From: Nomia melanderi
Taxonomy: Eukaryota; Arthropoda; Insecta; Hymenoptera; Halictidae
Assembly (NCBI RefSeq): GCF_051020985.1
Contig: NC_135006.1
Location: 17,997,501-18,061,500 of the forward strand
DNA length: 64,000 nucleotides
Direction of reading: 5' to 3'
Position numbers and translations under genes: made by a program. This document shows, piece by piece, positions 21,720 to 37,025 of the stretch. The notes beneath the pieces were generated by a model, which did no database searches, was not told where the DNA came from, and saw nothing but the letters and a program-made list of their open reading frames with translations. How positions within the stretch are numbered: the stretch's first letter is position 1; every line of letters starts with the position of its first letter.

Positions 21720-24700
21720 GATTTCGATTACAATTATGGCGAAATGCAAAAGAAAGCTCCAGCCTTCTCCATAAATTATTTGAAATTTATCTGAATTTCG
21801 TCTCTGTTGGCGTTGCGCCTCGAAGAAACCGGTAACCAGAAATCCATTCTAATGTATTGTAATAGAAGTTTGCATTCGGAATTTCCGCTTTGCGTCCCGT
21901 TGGAACGCGTTGAATTTCTCATTTCATCGGGTGCCGTCCGCGCGGAGACGTCGCGCGCACGAAATATCGGATCCGACCGAAAAGGATTTGCTTAATTTCG
22001 AGTTAACTTGCAAAACGCGCAGCGAGATTTATGGATTCCCGCGGATCCGTCATTTTTCCCATTGTTCCCCGGAATGTCGGCGCGGGCTCGCGGTTTTCCA
22101 TGAATTTTTCAACCGACAGGGATTCTTTTCAAAGCGTCGCTTCGCTTAAGATTCCGTTAACGGATGAAATTGCACTGACAGTTTAATAGAACCAGAACAG
22201 CAGCGGCCAGGCATTACACTTGCGCTTCTTTCATTTTTCGAAACGAAGACAAACGAAAGTCGTTTCAATCTAAATTACATTTTCCCTCTGGTGACTAATT
22301 CACTGTAATGTTTAAAGCTGAAAAAGTCTAAGAAAATTTAATCATGGGATTATTCAATACATCCCAGAGCGCGATTAAAAAATTCTGAGTAAACGAGCCG
22401 CTTGAATTAGAGTTCATTCCACGAAGCCAATTCCACATTCGTTATTTTCTCGCGAAAAGTGTAAGATTTCTTGGACAAACGAAGTTTCAGTGAACCTTTC
22501 GTTCGAATATCATCGAGTTAAGTAACTTGAACCACGCAGGGATCGTTAATCGTCAATAATCATGCGTATCGGTTGAATCCGACGTACCCGTCCTGCATCG
22601 CACACAGTTTAAAATGAATCTCGTTTGAATTTTCGTGCAATTACATTCGGAGAACGGCAATATTTGCTTAAACGGAACACGCGAGTTTGAACTCCGCTGC
22701 GCACACCCACCGCCGTATCGTGTTCCGCGCGAACCGATTTTATTATTCATTTGTTTGCTTTTCATTATCATTAATATCATTTAATTTCAGCGTGTTTACG
22801 CGCCGGTGTAATTCGCATGCTCCGTTTACTCGGCGAGCACCGCGAGCTATCGCGTACCGCGCGCTCGCCGTGTGAATCGAAGATCCGACTCGTAATAAAG
22901 TTCGAATACGCGAGAAACTTCGTGCACGGCGCCGCGTTTTTTCATTGAAATCACCGAATCGATTCCGATCGATACAATGAACAGCTACGCAGTGAACTGG
23001 CAACAAAAATTTTGAAAATTAAGACTACATAATTCATTAACTCACTACCGTATGTAGCTTCGATGAAACAATCACGCGACGAATATTCGATTTTACAAAC
23101 ATTGTTTAGTAAATGTTTGTTTTGTCCCATGGAAAGTTCAACAGCAGTTCGCAGGCAAACTATAATCACGCTGTAACGATCATGGCATATATTTCTGTTA
23201 CACCGTGTACATTATGAACGCGTAAATGATCCGGCGGCCCGGCAATAACCAACGGAACTAATCGAAAGGGGATTTCTCCTGACCCGCGCGGAATGCATTG
23301 ATTCAGAACGCGATACAGATGCGATCTGACGTCGGACAATATACGATCGGCCGACACACCGACGTCGGGCAACGATTTGTTTCCCTTTTTTCCCGGAGCG
23401 GACCGCGGGACAACGCCACGCCTCTCCGACGACCCAGAAACAGAAACAGAAATTCCGCGCGCGGAAAACGGCGTTGCTCGCGTGTAAAAGGTGTCGCGGC
23501 AAATTGTTATGAATTACGTCTCGTGACGCGTGAATTTCCCAATTGCCGTCGGCCCCGCGCCGCCGGACACTCGTCGACGGTGTCGCAAATTGGAAAGTTT
23601 GTCGCACGAAAACCCTGTGTCAATTGTCGCGCCGCGACGCGTTGCCGCGCGGCGACTTTGTGCGAGTTTTCGCGACCGGTTCGATCGGCGGTGCAGTTAC
23701 GATTGTTCTTCCTGATAATTGACAACCGCGGACTAATGGGAATAACGTTCGAACGATGGTAATCACGTTCGCGACTTGCGTTTATTTCGGTTGCAGTCTC
23801 TGTAGTCGTAATGTTCTATTATTAGCGAAAGGAAAGTAATATCTCGTGCGTTGCGTTGCGCGCTTTAATATCGAACTTTGTAACTTCATTGTATTAAGCT
23901 GTAAGTAGCGAGAATCCGTTGAACGCAGTTTCTTTCAATTTTCCCGCCTTCGGACGCTCCCGGCCGTAAAGATGGCGGACGCCGCGAGTCCTCTTCTGTT
24001 GTTTCCCTTAGAATTGGGGAATATAGGCGAATCATTGCTATTCTTGCGGTTTTAGAATTTACCAGGCTACTTGGAAATGGATATATTAGAAATACTAACC
24101 ATCAATATTCCGTTAAGAACAAAATGGCGGAACGAGAAGACGATTTCCGCGAGCTTTCTTGTTCTCTATTGGATTTCCGAGATAACATCGGTGCCCATTA
24201 TCGACGTTCCAAGATCGTACAGCTTATAGAGACCCATATCCACGAGAATAATATATAAGAAATATTTGTACGTGCTCTGTTATGAATAAAGTGGCCGTAA
24301 TAAACCCGACGGACAATGCGTCTTTGTTAGACGCGCAGTCGATCGAGCGCGAATACGAAAATTGAACCGAGGCGCGGCGAAAACCGTCGTGAATCATCGG
24401 GGATCGCTGGGATAAAATGTATCGAATGTTCGGTCGGAGAAAAACGAAGGTAACGAATATATACCGGGAACCGTATCCGCGTTCGGCGGAGTATTTGCGT
24501 GCGAGCAACGGTGAGTCAGATCACGAAGTCTGAATCACCTGTACCCGATCGTGTCTTATCGGCGACGAATCTGCGACTTATTATTGTTTCCCAAATAATA
24601 GGTCGTTAACACGTCGAACGTCGAACGATCTTCGCGCCCTGCTCGAATCGCCGGAGCGAATTATTTCATTAAGCTTCATTCTCGTATCCAACCCTATTAA

Positions 24701-27467
24701 TGATCCCGAAATATTGCGTCCTGTCTTTCTATCCCTCGTTGAAATCGACATCATTTATTCGGAGCTTATTGGCAAGTATGGTGTAATATTCTCGCAGTGA
24801 CTGCAACTTTTAATCGGCAAAATCGAAATTATTCGGGTAACTAGAAACTGACGCGTGGTTTGTCTTCTTCTTAGGTATGCTTTCTATTTTCCTAGACGTT
24901 CAATCTAATTTTCCTCTTTCCTAGACGTCTGGTTTTCTTCATCGACGCGTCGTTCGCGTGCAAAGGTTTCCCGAAAGTTCGAAAAATTCCTGTCCGCGGA
25001 GGGCGAATCGGCGCGTGACGCGTCGCCGCGAAATCAGCCGGAAAAAGTGGAATCGAGCAGGATCCGCGGCGTTCGATCGGCGAGAAGTCGGCTCGATTAT
25101 GCGAGTCGCGAACCGACCCGTCGGGTTGGCCATTCCGATCACGACCGGCCGCCGATAGCCGAGCGTGTGCACCTTGCACGCGTGTCGAGTCGCATTCCTC
25201 GTTATTTATCGCGGGACAAGCTAGACGCGCGTCGGCCGCCGCTATTTTCAACGTTATATTAATATTTCAAGCGGTACTCGTTAACGCCGGTAATTTATTT
25301 CGAGCCCGTGTCAAAGTTCGCCGGCGAAGCGTTTTCATCTGTCGCCCGACCGCCTCGCAACTATTTCCAACGCTCTGCGAGCGGAGCGTAGAAATCATTC
25401 GCGTATTATCCTTCGCCGGGGAGGAGACAATTAACTTCGATATTAAAATATTAATTGCACGATACTTCCATTGCGCTGGACACGATATAATGATGACGGT
25501 AATATTGATAATAATAACGTCTTCTTCATTTTGCGCAAACAGATTGAGCAACGATCGCGCGCGACGCGGGGACTGAAAATAGAAAGTACGGGCACGGGCG
25601 AAGGGGAAAAGGAAATTGATTAGTCGAGGAAGATCTCCGGAGATTCCAAGAGTAAATAACTGTTATTTTTCGTGACCTTTGTTTACGTTATTTACTTGCT
25701 AGTTATTATTCTATCTTCGCCAGTTGTGTATTCTTTTCTCTTTTCTTTTATTTTGTTTTTCTAACCTCACGTTCAAGGTGACATTGTTACCATTCGATCA
25801 ATGATACTTTAAACAGATTATTTTATAATCTTCAATGAACCGTCCCATTACTCCGTTATGCAGCATAAGTTCATCCATTTCGATTGCAGCCATGAAACAA
25901 TAGGCAGCGCCGTGCGCCCACCGGACGACCATCACAGTTATTATTTATGATGCATACGTGCCAATCATTTACGCACCGTGAATCGAAAGAACCTATCGAA
26001 AACTCAGCCGCACGAATATGGCTAAGGCCCTGGAGTCAAAAAACGTGTGCGGGTCGCTCGAAGGAAGCTAAGAGGTGTCGCAACGAGCACCGCCATTTTG
26101 CTTTCGGCCGGTCGACCCTGATTACCCGAAGAACATCCTTTCCCACTAAATTTCCACTCCGTTTACAGAGTGAAAATATTCTCCGCGACGACTGCCAAAT
26201 GAAAATGCAATCGATCGAACTCGTTTACCGGATCATCGAGTCCGCTGCTCAAAATTGAGATGAAATTGATGGAACTAAATGGCCGAATTTCAAATGATTA
26301 AACTTCGGATAATCTAACTCAGTAGCTATACCTTCGAAATAACCAAAATTTCGAGCTAAACGTCGAAATAGTCGAAATTTCAAGCCGATTTCTCGAATAA
26401 TCGAATTTCCGAACTAAACTCTGACGCATTTCGAGAAAAATGTAATTGCTCCACTGTTTCGTTGAATCGACGAAACGCTCGACCCCCTGTTTCCCAGAAC
26501 CCGAGAGGATAAAGCTGACAAACATCTCGATCGATAAAAATCCAAGCCGCATGACCGATTCGAAAGGCCTAAAAAGGCTTTCGTTCGGAAGCCTATAAAT
26601 AAATGGATTATTCTCGATTATTTTCGCGATGACACCCGCCGATTGCCGGTGAATCGATATCATCGGCTAATCGATAACGCCGCTCGAGTGACACTCGAAG
26701 CTCCTCCGCCTTCGATCCCCGTTAATTACGCATTGTTTTTCGACGCGCGCCGAGTCGGCTGAAGATCGAGTGGCCATGGGTTTTCTTGGAACTCGAGGGA
26801 TCGAGATCGAGATCGAGCGTCGGGGGACCAATCACGACCGCCACTTCTCGCCTACAAATTGGATAAAGCGATCTTTCATCGATAACCATTGCTTTCCGCG
26901 ATATTAACTATCGATCCGAACGTTGCCGTATGATTCTTCCCAATGCTTGTTAGATTTAACATTGGTATGAGATATATTTATACACGTACGAGACAGTTTG
27001 ATATTATAATAATTGTAATCGTTGATATAATATTAATGTAATGAAATTGTGGATGGAACTCGCTGCAGAACGCAAAGTTTCTAATTCCGAGCATGATGCT
27101 GCAATTCCTCGATAAAACGCGGCCATTCGCGAAACGAACTCCGTCGATCCTCTAGATCAATCTCTCGACGCAAGAGATTAATCTCCGATTAATAATTATG
27201 AATTGCACACCGAGATCCATCACGTGCATCGATAAAGATCGAACTTTGTATTCGCCGATCGCGTGGAAATCGACTCGTTCGCTGATAAGTAATCCTTTTT
27301 CCCCTATTACTTAATAGAACGACGCGCACCGTGATAATTGTAACAAAGCAGTCTTATTCTCAACGAAAAATACATCATTTACAATCACCGTTATCGTGAA
27401 ACCAGCAGATCTCGAAAGAAATCTGCGGAAAATCCAACAAAGAAATTAGTCAATTCCGTGTGATCCC
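21720..27467. other. Gene-poor stretch; nothing firmly supported
   Basis: About 5.7 kb with CpG-rich islands at 23330-23700 and 24950-25250 and AT-rich intervals between. Open frames overlap in competing phases and carry no recognisable domain. A single family F-like end, TTAACACGTCGAACG, occurs at 24606. No tandem repeat, tRNA or splice signal was convincing. Confidence 0.45.
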
Positions 27468-27627
27468 TATGAACTTTGTAACAGCTGATTTTCAGTATCT
27501 TCAGACATTCACAGTATCCGAGTGAGACTATTTATTTCCAATATCATCTCGAATACCCGACGCCTCGAAGATATCAATCGCGAAGCAAACAAAGTCATTT
27601 TGACCGGTACGGTAGTTCGAGTGTTAA
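27468..27627 (+). mobile_element. Family E element, right portion
   Basis: Matches the interior and right end of 3677-3897 (GAGTGAGACTATT, CCTCGAAGATATCAAT, then AGTCATTTTGACC and AGTTCGAGTGTTAA). The left end is not recognisable. Confidence 0.65.
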
Positions 27628-30600
27628 ATAAAACCATCAGCGCGCCGCGAACGTCCGCGAATCTATACTCCGAAACGACCAATAAACTCTTCGCGTAACG
27701 TGCATCGGCAGAAATTAAAATTCCCAGACGCCAATTTAGCCAGCCGATCGCTAGACAGAAATATCTGCCTCCGAGATAGGGAGGTCTATTAATAGAAACG
27801 TACGAATATTCTATTGAACCGTGCAACAGGGGCCTCCAATTAAGATTCGCCTGTACGCACCGTCGTCCGCCTACCGATCAGTTTCGCGACACCGAGCATA
27901 AAAGTGATCGGCGTCCGGCGCGGTTAGACATTTTTCGAAGGTAATCGCCGCGAATCGGCGACGAGTTAATTGGAAAAGCCTGTCGGGGAATCGGAGCCGC
28001 TCGATCCGCGGCTACGCTCGCGGATGAAATCATTCTTTTCCCTTTTCCCCTGGTTTTTTCTCGTTGCCTTTTTTTTTTATCGGTCGACGACTTTCACTGT
28101 CGTGCAACCGACGTCGCGTCGACTCTCCAATTACGCAACGGAACAATCACTCCGATCGCCTCGATCGTTTGCCGATGCACTCCTCTCGATACGTGCTTCT
28201 TGCCTCCTTTTCTTCTTCTCTCTCGCGCGTTCTCTTTCTCCTCGACGTAACGACGCTGCGAAATTTCGAGCTGCTCGGCGTCGGTTCACCGTAAACGTAT
28301 CGAAATCGCTTCGTGCACGAGATTTAACTTAATTGGGCTCAATTAGCAATGGTTACGATTATTCGTTCGTTATATACGTGGGAATGGGTGTATAGATGAA
28401 ATATTGTTTACAAAATAAAATATTCTCTTTACGTACGTCGATAATTACAATGATTTCCTCGATTGATTCAATTACGATTCGACGTACTTACTCCTCGCGA
28501 CTCGTAATCGCGAAATCGGCGTGAAACTGTCGAAACAATGGAGATCTAAAGGAATTTCGAATTGTTACGAGAAGCTACGACGTCGCGCACGCTATAATTG
28601 TTCCAACATTCGAGGCATTCTCGTGAAATGTAGATCGGAACGGCAATACATTGAGTCTATCGGTATCCTAACCTTCTATTACAACCTTATACGGCAGATA
28701 ACAGTACGGTTTGTGGAAAAATAACCGGCATACCAACGGCGTCGACAGCTGCGTGGAAAACAGATAAAGCATCGATAATCACGCACTCGCGGTAGTGTGC
28801 ATAAAGAGCAATATAACAGTGATGATACGACAATAACAATATCTTGATCGATCAACGCGTATTCAGCGGTCGTGTGACTCGGTGTGTATCGCGTCCGTAC
28901 TAATCTATTCTTCAAAATGTCTATCGCTGATACGGCCATCTTGAATCAACCGCGGAGAAGTCGTCGATATCGTTTCAGATTCCTATCTGAAATTCGAATT
29001 AGCTGATTTCGGTTAATTTCGACAAGTGTTTCGTCACCTTTAAGCCGTTCTCATCTGTCACCGTCATTTCTGTGTATCGACACACATCGCGAGGGAAAAG
29101 AAGAGATTAGAAAGAAGAGCTTCGCTTTCAGAGAAAAAGAATAATAACGGCGTTTCAGAAGACAAGAGTGAAGTTTATCCAGCGCCGCCGAAGGCAACGA
29201 CGCGGGAGGTTCGACTGTTGCGCCGACTGAGAGCCACGCTGCTATAGGCGAGCAATAAAACGTCGGATTAATATTCACCGGCGACTTTAATCAGCTGCGC
29301 GTAGAAATGTTAATCGTCGATGATCGCCGTTTCTTCGTCACAGCGTCTGCAGTCCGCCGCGCGGAAAAATTTTAAGCCGGTTCCACATGCTGTTCGTGTG
29401 TTACGAATATGCAGAGGAGAACAATAATGCTGGGACGTTGTTATTATGAATAGTAAATGGCGGAGTAAGTACCGGTGTAAATGAACATTGCAATTCAACA
29501 GTTGCTTCGTTATCGTAACGAGTAGATTATGTGGTATCGAGGTGAAGTAGCTGTTTGTCGAGAATGACAGTAGCTATGGGTGATCGACAGTTGATTTTAG
29601 ACAGATTTGCAATTAATATTTCTAGTTTGATCATCTAGGATTCTTCTGTGATCAATATTTTCAACGTCTGCTACCTCACTTTCGAATTTCGCTGTTTGAA
29701 TCTAGTTCAAAGACAAAACGATCCAAGTGCAATCGGTATCACCTAGTATTCTCCACCGCTTGCTTCTCAATTTCATCTAGCCAATATCGAAATTTCCCGC
29801 GTTCGATCCTCTGCCAACGATAAATCACCCAGCAAAAGCAAATAAGTCCGCGTGTACGCTGCATCGGCCATAAAAGTTGACCTAATTCGTAATTCAGCGC
29901 GCCAACAACAGCGCCAACGTGTTCTTGCGCCGGTAAAAGTTGTTCGAAATTTCGAGGTACCTAACCGTGTTCCGACCGCCTGCACCGGGTCGGACGGAGA
30001 ATGTGTCGGCAGTCACGTAGATGATCTGTCGAGTCACGTGCCCGAGAAGAACGCGCATTTCTCTCGCAATAAATACGTCAAGGTGGATAAAAGGGGGCGG
30101 CAGATAAAGGAAAAGCACGCGGATTTCGGGGAACGAGCGCCGCGCCGGTCCCCCGCCGATACCGATCTAATTACGCAGAAATGTTCATAGATCGCTCGGG
30201 ATCTATGCGAGCAGATACGCACGCTGTTCCCGGCTACCGTGCGTCAAGTGGCTGATTATCTTCTGAGAAACCGGGCCGTCAGTTGCCACTATCTCCCGCG
30301 GCTCATAAATACCGATTAGAATGCCAATTAATTATACGAGCAGACTTTTCTCGGGACGCGCAACACGTGCTCCCTGATAATCGAACGACTTCGCCGCGAT
30401 AAACAGTCGGGTTCCGAAAAGTTTCTTGTTCACTTTCGAAGAAGGAACTTCGTTTTAATTGTAAACACCGATTCGATCCGGCTCGCTTTCGTTCGAAGCC
30501 GCTCGGACGTCAGCTCCTCTTCGGATCCTCTTTCTGGAAGCCGTTCGCGTTCGAGCTTCCACGGAATTCTGCGTAATAACGCGGTGTCTGTCGCTGGATT

Positions 30601-33361
30601 GTTTGCAGGGATCGATCTGTTTTTTAACAGCTCACCGATGACCGGTCGATGCAAAAATTCGTGTCTGCTATTTCACCGAAAATCCTAGCGGCAGTCGACC
30701 GAATTTTGGCGACGAAACTTCCGTGAATTTCTCGTCGCAGTGCTCCAGTATTGTTTAGATACCATGTCAGCTTTGGTTGAGTAGGTACGACGCATGCCGC
30801 TTCAACATCTCGCCGATAACCTCGTGAACCAAGGAGTCCTCTTTCTTCGGTATCGGCAGATAGGGTGGTTTTTTCCGCAGACAGATCGTCGGAGTCGTTC
30901 GGCGAAGGGAATTCCTAAAAAATATTTATCTCCGACAGCTTTACAATGGTCGTTGACTCGATATCAACTCTGGGGAATCCTTAAAAGGTTCGTTTAACTG
31001 TTCATTGTAAATACCGCGTGTATTCTACACAATATCTTCCTAAGAACCAGCATCGAAGTCTAACGTTCGGTTCTCATTTCGAATAACTCCGGAGTACGAG
31101 AAAGCAAATATCACGCTTTATTTGTGCGATTTTTGCTTTCTGGGTTAGGTACCGAACGCTCGGTGCCGCGAAGAAAGGCTCCCGCAAACGGACGCGCCGA
31201 TTTTTCTCGGCAGCTCGCAGCTAACTCGGCGAGCCGGAATTCGGGACACGTGTCCTGGAAACAAATAGCGCTGATTTGTCGCCGCGGCGAATTTCTTTTT
31301 CGGTCCACGGCGCGGGTCCGTCGCGTCGCGTCGACTCGATTTAGAAAGGAAACAACATTCTCGTTACTTTATCGTGCCCGTGGAACGGGGACCCGCGTTG
31401 ATGGACCCCGGTAATTCGTTCAGCGAAGGAGGAAGCTCGAGGGAGAAATTTCTTGCGGCCGGAGTCAAGGGAATGTCTCGAGCGTCCTGGCTCGGATGAA
31501 TGAATCGAAGGCGGTGGCGCGGTTCATTCGATCTGTGCTGCTTCGACGAGTGGTTTTGCTTTTCATTTTTCTCACGGGCAAATAAGAGGTGCAGCAGGGA
31601 CGCGAGAGGAAACTTGAAACTTCGAAACTGGAGCTACCGACCGTTTAACCGTTATCTCTTCGATAACTCGAGAGAGAGAAATCAATTATTACATTGGAAT
31701 ACACATTAAGAATGGTCAATTATCGTGCATTAGAATAGACATCGATAACCGCGAAATAAGAAAGCTAAAATCATTTCGCCAGGAAGTAGTCAGTGTTGAA
31801 TAGAACTTCGAAGGGAAAAATGGGAAGAACAAGGGAGAATTTCAGAGATCGATCTTCCGCTTCAAGAATTATTAATGTTCTGCTTCGCGGGCCATTTCCA
31901 AAGACTGCTGCGTATTCGGCGCTCGAACAATGAGAATGAATAGATAATACGAGCACACTTTCCACCGGGAAACTCGTTAACCGGCGCATTCGCAGTGGCA
32001 GCAATTACGATTTTCGTTCCGCAATCTTTTTGCGCTGTCCCCGGGCATCCGCGGACGTTGCCATTTCGCACCGGTCGAACCTACATCGCTGTTATCGTCC
32101 GAGATACTTATCTGTTTCATGCTCGATTCGGTCGTTCGAGAATTACCGCGATCGGGACGCTCGTTTTTTCTTCATTGTTTCCGTTCGAATAGAAAGCGGA
32201 GGACTCGAAGCAAGCAGAGCGTGGTCATCTAGAGGCTGGCGCCATTCCTGCGGGCCGGCGCGAGCGCTGGCAAGCCTCTCTGCCAGGTTCGCACGTTGCG
32301 CATTGCAATTCCAATTATATAATAATTATCATTCGTCGCGACGCTATTCCGTTATACTTCGGTCTACGTGTTTCTTCGATGGAAACGACATTCGTCTTTA
32401 CCGAATTCAACTATCCGTCCCTTCTCCTTTGTACTCGTTCGGGATTGCGCTTAATGAAACCACTTTATCGTTAACGATTTATTAGGAAAAAGAGAAAGTT
32501 GATGGTTATTGCCGTAGTAATTACTATGCTATTGGCATGCTACGCTTGTTACTAAATAGTTTTATTCGACGTCAGTTTTACTACTAATTGTTCCCGGGCA
32601 CTTCGGAAGCTCCTGTTTTCGATGACCAGCGCGAGGAAACCTGTTAACGATTGAAAAAGAATTACAGGAAATGGGTTAATACCGTCGGCAGACAGCGTTA
32701 GGCTCGCAGATGTCCCTGCCGGCGACCTCCTAATTACGGACGCGTTATTCGAAAGCCAGCGACACCGCGCGGAACGCTGGGACCATTATCGGAGCGAATG
32801 AACCACGCGCAATAACACTGCTGGCAGCTTTAAAGCGGCTGGAAGGTAATAGCGACGGGGGAATTGTCTTTCCGGATCAAAATTTCCTCCCGAGCACTGC
32901 CGTTAAGCCACCGCCAATTTTCGGAATCGCTCCCATCGAGCCGGCCGAATTGCCGGTTACGCCGCCTGTCGATCGAGAGACCGAAAACGTCGCCTGGAGG
33001 GATTCTCCAGCGATCGGACGACGAGCAGCCGATCTCCGTGGTCTTGAAATAAATTTTGAGAATGTACGAATGTGGAAGATACTGGAATTATTAAAACTGG
33101 GAAGAGTTGTTAAGCTGTTATTGAAATAACGAGGTAAAGTAGCTTTGTATTTTGAACTGAAAATGTAAGCTATAAATGCGAATGTAATAATATAATAATA
33201 TAAATTAATAACAATATAATGCAATAGTATACACTGTAACTACAAAGAAATATTATTCTGATGTTAGAATATGCTACTGATCGTACGTAGAATATTTTAT
33301 TTCTTTAAACAAAGGTAGTCCGTGTAATACGTAGATACACCAGGACGTTTTACTGCAGTTG
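27628..33361. other. Gene-poor stretch; nothing firmly supported
   Basis: About 5.7 kb without a defensible gene or repeat. GC-rich patches near 30000-30200 and 31140-31420 give short random frames. A T-rich run lies at 28068-28079. Confidence 0.4.
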
Positions 33362-33389
33362 ATAAATGCCAAGGTAGTTCCAGTGTTAA
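33362..33389 (+). repeat. Orphan family E right end
   Basis: AGGTAGTTCCAGTGTTAA resembles the family E terminus. No matching left half was found nearby. Confidence 0.35.
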
Positions 33390-35034
33390 TCGAAAAGAAG
33401 AAAATAAAGGAAAGAAGAGGAGTCGTTCCTCTGGCGGAACATCTTCGAGGTGACTGGGAGATAGACTCGTTTGCGATTCCAGTAGCTGAAGCTATAAACC
33501 TGTCCCGGGGGACGTGAGGTCGGTGATAAGCAGCCAGCTGATAAAGCTGCCGGCGATGATAGCGAGACTCCGTCTACCCGCTTCGTGCCGTGAAATTATT
33601 CCACGAATTTGTTTCGGATCGCTCGTGTTTCCTATTATCTGACGAGCGATATTGTTGTAACCGATGTATCGAGTAACGAACGGCTCATCCGAGCGTTCCG
33701 AGTATCATTGGGAATAGTTATTGATACACCGGCAGCATCGTTTCTCGCATTTCTTCGTGAATTCGAGAACGGTCTTCGACAAAATTCATTATGATTTCTT
33801 TGCGACTACTGAACCATCGAATTAATCAATATTTACTCTCCTCTTTCGTAAAGATGATGAAAGCGCGTTTATGATTTTATTAAACTACATTCTTTGCTTG
33901 CCATCAGATCTAATTATTCAATAATTTTCTTTGAAGGCATCTATGTTCCTTCAAATTAAAGACACAAGTAAGATACTAATTCTATTGTCGAATAGGAACA
34001 ACCCAAAGAAACGCGTCAGCGTTAACAGTAACAACTTCTCTTGAAGCCATAAAAGTTCAATAATCGAATCCACGGGACGGAACACGAAAACAACGCTATT
34101 ACTCCAATAAATCTAGCCCTGAACGAGACGCGCGATGAAAAAGTAGCAGTCCGCAGATGCACGGAACAGCATCGCTTCCACAACCTGAACATTTCAGCAC
34201 TTGACCCCACTTATACCATTGTTTATGCACGCTAAACAGGAAACTCTGTTCTAATCAGCTCCACCATTCGACGCATGGGACTCGTTGGAAGCGGCGCTCG
34301 TCAGCTCGCTCGCGGCGTATTCCGTCTAACGAACGTCGATACGATTATGCAATCGAGGATGTTGCAGACGTTCGATTCACGGCCGGGTCACGGGACAGTT
34401 TTTCGCCGCGATTACGACTTTGACCCAATTCCGCGAGAAACAACCGGGATGTTAGGGACGCTGGAAGATCTGTTCTTGCTTTGAACGCTTCGATATCCAC
34501 GATAACGGTACGAGTTCTTCATTTAATCACAATTAATGCGCAATATTTCTTTATCGCTTAGACCTTCAAATATCGCTTCTCTTGTGATTTCCGCGCGAAG
34601 GCTTGTAACAAGAATGTAAACTTTCGGCAGAACTTTCAGACACTAGAAACTAAGGAAACTACTTCTGTCTATGCTATCTACCGATCTGTCATTGTTTATA
34701 TAATTATTCTATGATATATCACTATATATAATTGCAGCCTTCATTTCTGGATACGTAAACCTATCGTAGCCAACGGAAGGACGCTAATTTTCAACGGGTC
34801 AAACGCTAAAAAGGTTAATACACGGTAGCTGTTCCGGACATCACCGCTAGCTAGTTTAGGGGATGGGACTAGGTAATTGGTGGGTGCCTCAAGAGGGAAG
34901 CAGAAAATAGGGCCAGCTATTTTCGGGCAGGTTGAGTAACCTGGCCCTCAGGAAATTACCGGGCCCGTTCGACGTTTTTGCTACGTCCACGCGTAGAACC
35001 AACCGGACAGTTTCCTAGCGGTCGCATCAACGGG
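33390..35034. other. No gene recognised
   Basis: Ordinary non-coding composition with an AT-rich part around 34690-34730. Confidence 0.4.
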
Positions 35035-35065
35035 CAGAGAGAGAAAGAGAAATAGAGAAAGAAAT

Positions 35066-35098
<33 letters not shown>

Positions 35099-35099
35099 A
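35035..35099. repeat. (GA)n microsatellite with interruptions
   Basis: A pure GA run at about 35071-35098 is preceded by GAGAAAGAAATA-type interrupted units. Confidence 0.95.
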
Positions 35100-36705
35100 G
35101 CTAGCTAATTGGCTGAATCGAATTAAGAGCGCGGCCGGTATTTTCATCGCTGCAATTCTCTAATTGGCCGCGGACGAATTGGCCAATTGTTTCCACTGGT
35201 TTGCACGTCCGCCTCCGTTTAACCCCGGTGCTTCGTTAACGGAACGACCGACGCGACGCACGATTTCCTTACGGAAAGCGGCAGTTTTCTTTTCCAGGAA
35301 TCGACGCGAAGACCCGTCACGTTTCTCTGGAACGACGGTTCGACGATAAACCGCCTTTCACTGCAGGAAAAAGGAGTTTTCCCTATTCTTTCGATGATAA
35401 ACGCGTCGACAATGGTTCGTATTCCTCTCGTGTGAGGATGATGGTCCACTTTTGTCGCGGCTCGAACCCGGCTGCGTAGGCGGCTGCGGGAGTTTGTGTT
35501 GTTTTCGTAAAGCTTTACATTTATACGCAAGGTTATAGAGTAGTTAACGCGTCAATTTGATGTACATTAAACTTCATAAACTTTTGCAGGAATTTAAGTA
35601 ATTTCACTGGAAGAGGCAGAGTTAATAGCTTTGACTTGTAGAATTCAAATGAAACTTAGCAAATATGGATATCACTCGATTCTTTTAAACTCGAACGAAA
35701 TATTGTTCTTCTGTTATCGATTGTTACACTTCAGAGGTAACATAGGCGTAGAATATGCCTAGAATTTTCCTTTTTCTCGATAAATTATTAGCAACAATGT
35801 AGTCGTATTGCTCACGCTTCAGAAAGAAATCGTAGCTCGATACGTTGACCTGTCGTTACGCGATAAATCGATGGGAGGAGAAAAGGAATCGACCATTTTT
35901 CCACGATCCGCTTTATTGGATTCGATGTCACGAGACTCTGGAGCATAATTCTTCAAATATCTCGATAGTTCCACAAAGGAACGCAGCGACAGTCTGCCGA
36001 CACGCGACTAAGCACAGGGTTTCTGTTCCTCTTAGCGATTCACCAAAGGCGAACCTTTGAATATTACTCGCTCGGATGCTTTTTCGATGCTCCGAATAGT
36101 AGATAACTTCAGCAGGCTGCTCTATGCAACCCGTTTTTCGCTGCAGGTCGCGTTCCTCGTGGATTTCGCGGGGTTTTTATGATCGAGTGGGAGGGAGTCG
36201 GTTGGAACGGTTCGAGCAATGTAGAAATCAACTGCGCACCTCGAGGTAAACAGCGTGTCGCAAGCGATAAAGCGTATTGCTAGACGATATTAAGATTGCG
36301 ATCAGGTCGAGGGTGCTCCACTGAATTTAACGAGTGCCGCGTACACGGAGAAATTCGGAGATAGCCGAATAATTGGCGCGAGTTAATCGATCGCGAGTAT
36401 TCGAGGGATATCGTTAATTCGCGCGACTGATCGGAAGATCAGGTGCGGGTCGAACGTTCTCGCGTAATCGAATCGAGTGTACTTGAACGCCGAAGGAAAT
36501 TCATCCACGAGCTGTATGAAAGTAAAGTAATCTTTGCAATAAATCAATTTTAGTTGCAATTTGCAACATACAATTTAGCTTTCTAGCCTTTCAAAAGAGA
36601 AACTGTTAAAACCGCGCGAATGTTCGAACGCCGACATTTCGGTGGGATCAAACTTTCACGTTTGGAATACTAACAGTAAATAAACAATAACAAAAGGATA
36701 ATAGT
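35100..36705. other. No gene recognised
   Basis: Contains GC-rich sequence 35160-35480 and AT-richer flanks. No coding or repeat signal was supported. Confidence 0.4.
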
Positions 36706-37025
36706 ACACTGGAACTACCGGTCTGATCAAAATCACCCATTCCTGGTTTCTTTTCGCGATTACTGAGAAGGTAGACCATGCCTCTAAGAATACTGAAGAA
36801 TTTCACTCGGCAATACGCAAACTACATTGTAAATCAATAGAAATCTCGACAGATGTATCTTTGGAGGTTCTGTACAAAAATTTCGAGAAGTCTGATCTAA
36901 TCAGGGACGTTTAAACGCATACGTAGCCTTCCCTTCTTCCATTCTTTAAGTATTTGACACATATTGCAGCTTTATCCGTTGCGAGTTTTCTATATTTTAA
37001 ACAGTCCTCGTCTAGAAAGGGTTAG
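36706..37025 (+). mobile_element. Family E left part followed by family C right part
   Basis: 36706 starts ACACTGGAACTACCGG, with a TGATCA...ATCA dyad about 20 bp in, as in family E. From about 36905 the sequence matches family C through CAGCTTTATCCGTTG and ends CTAGAAAGGGTTAG. Two decayed elements lie end to end. Confidence 0.5.
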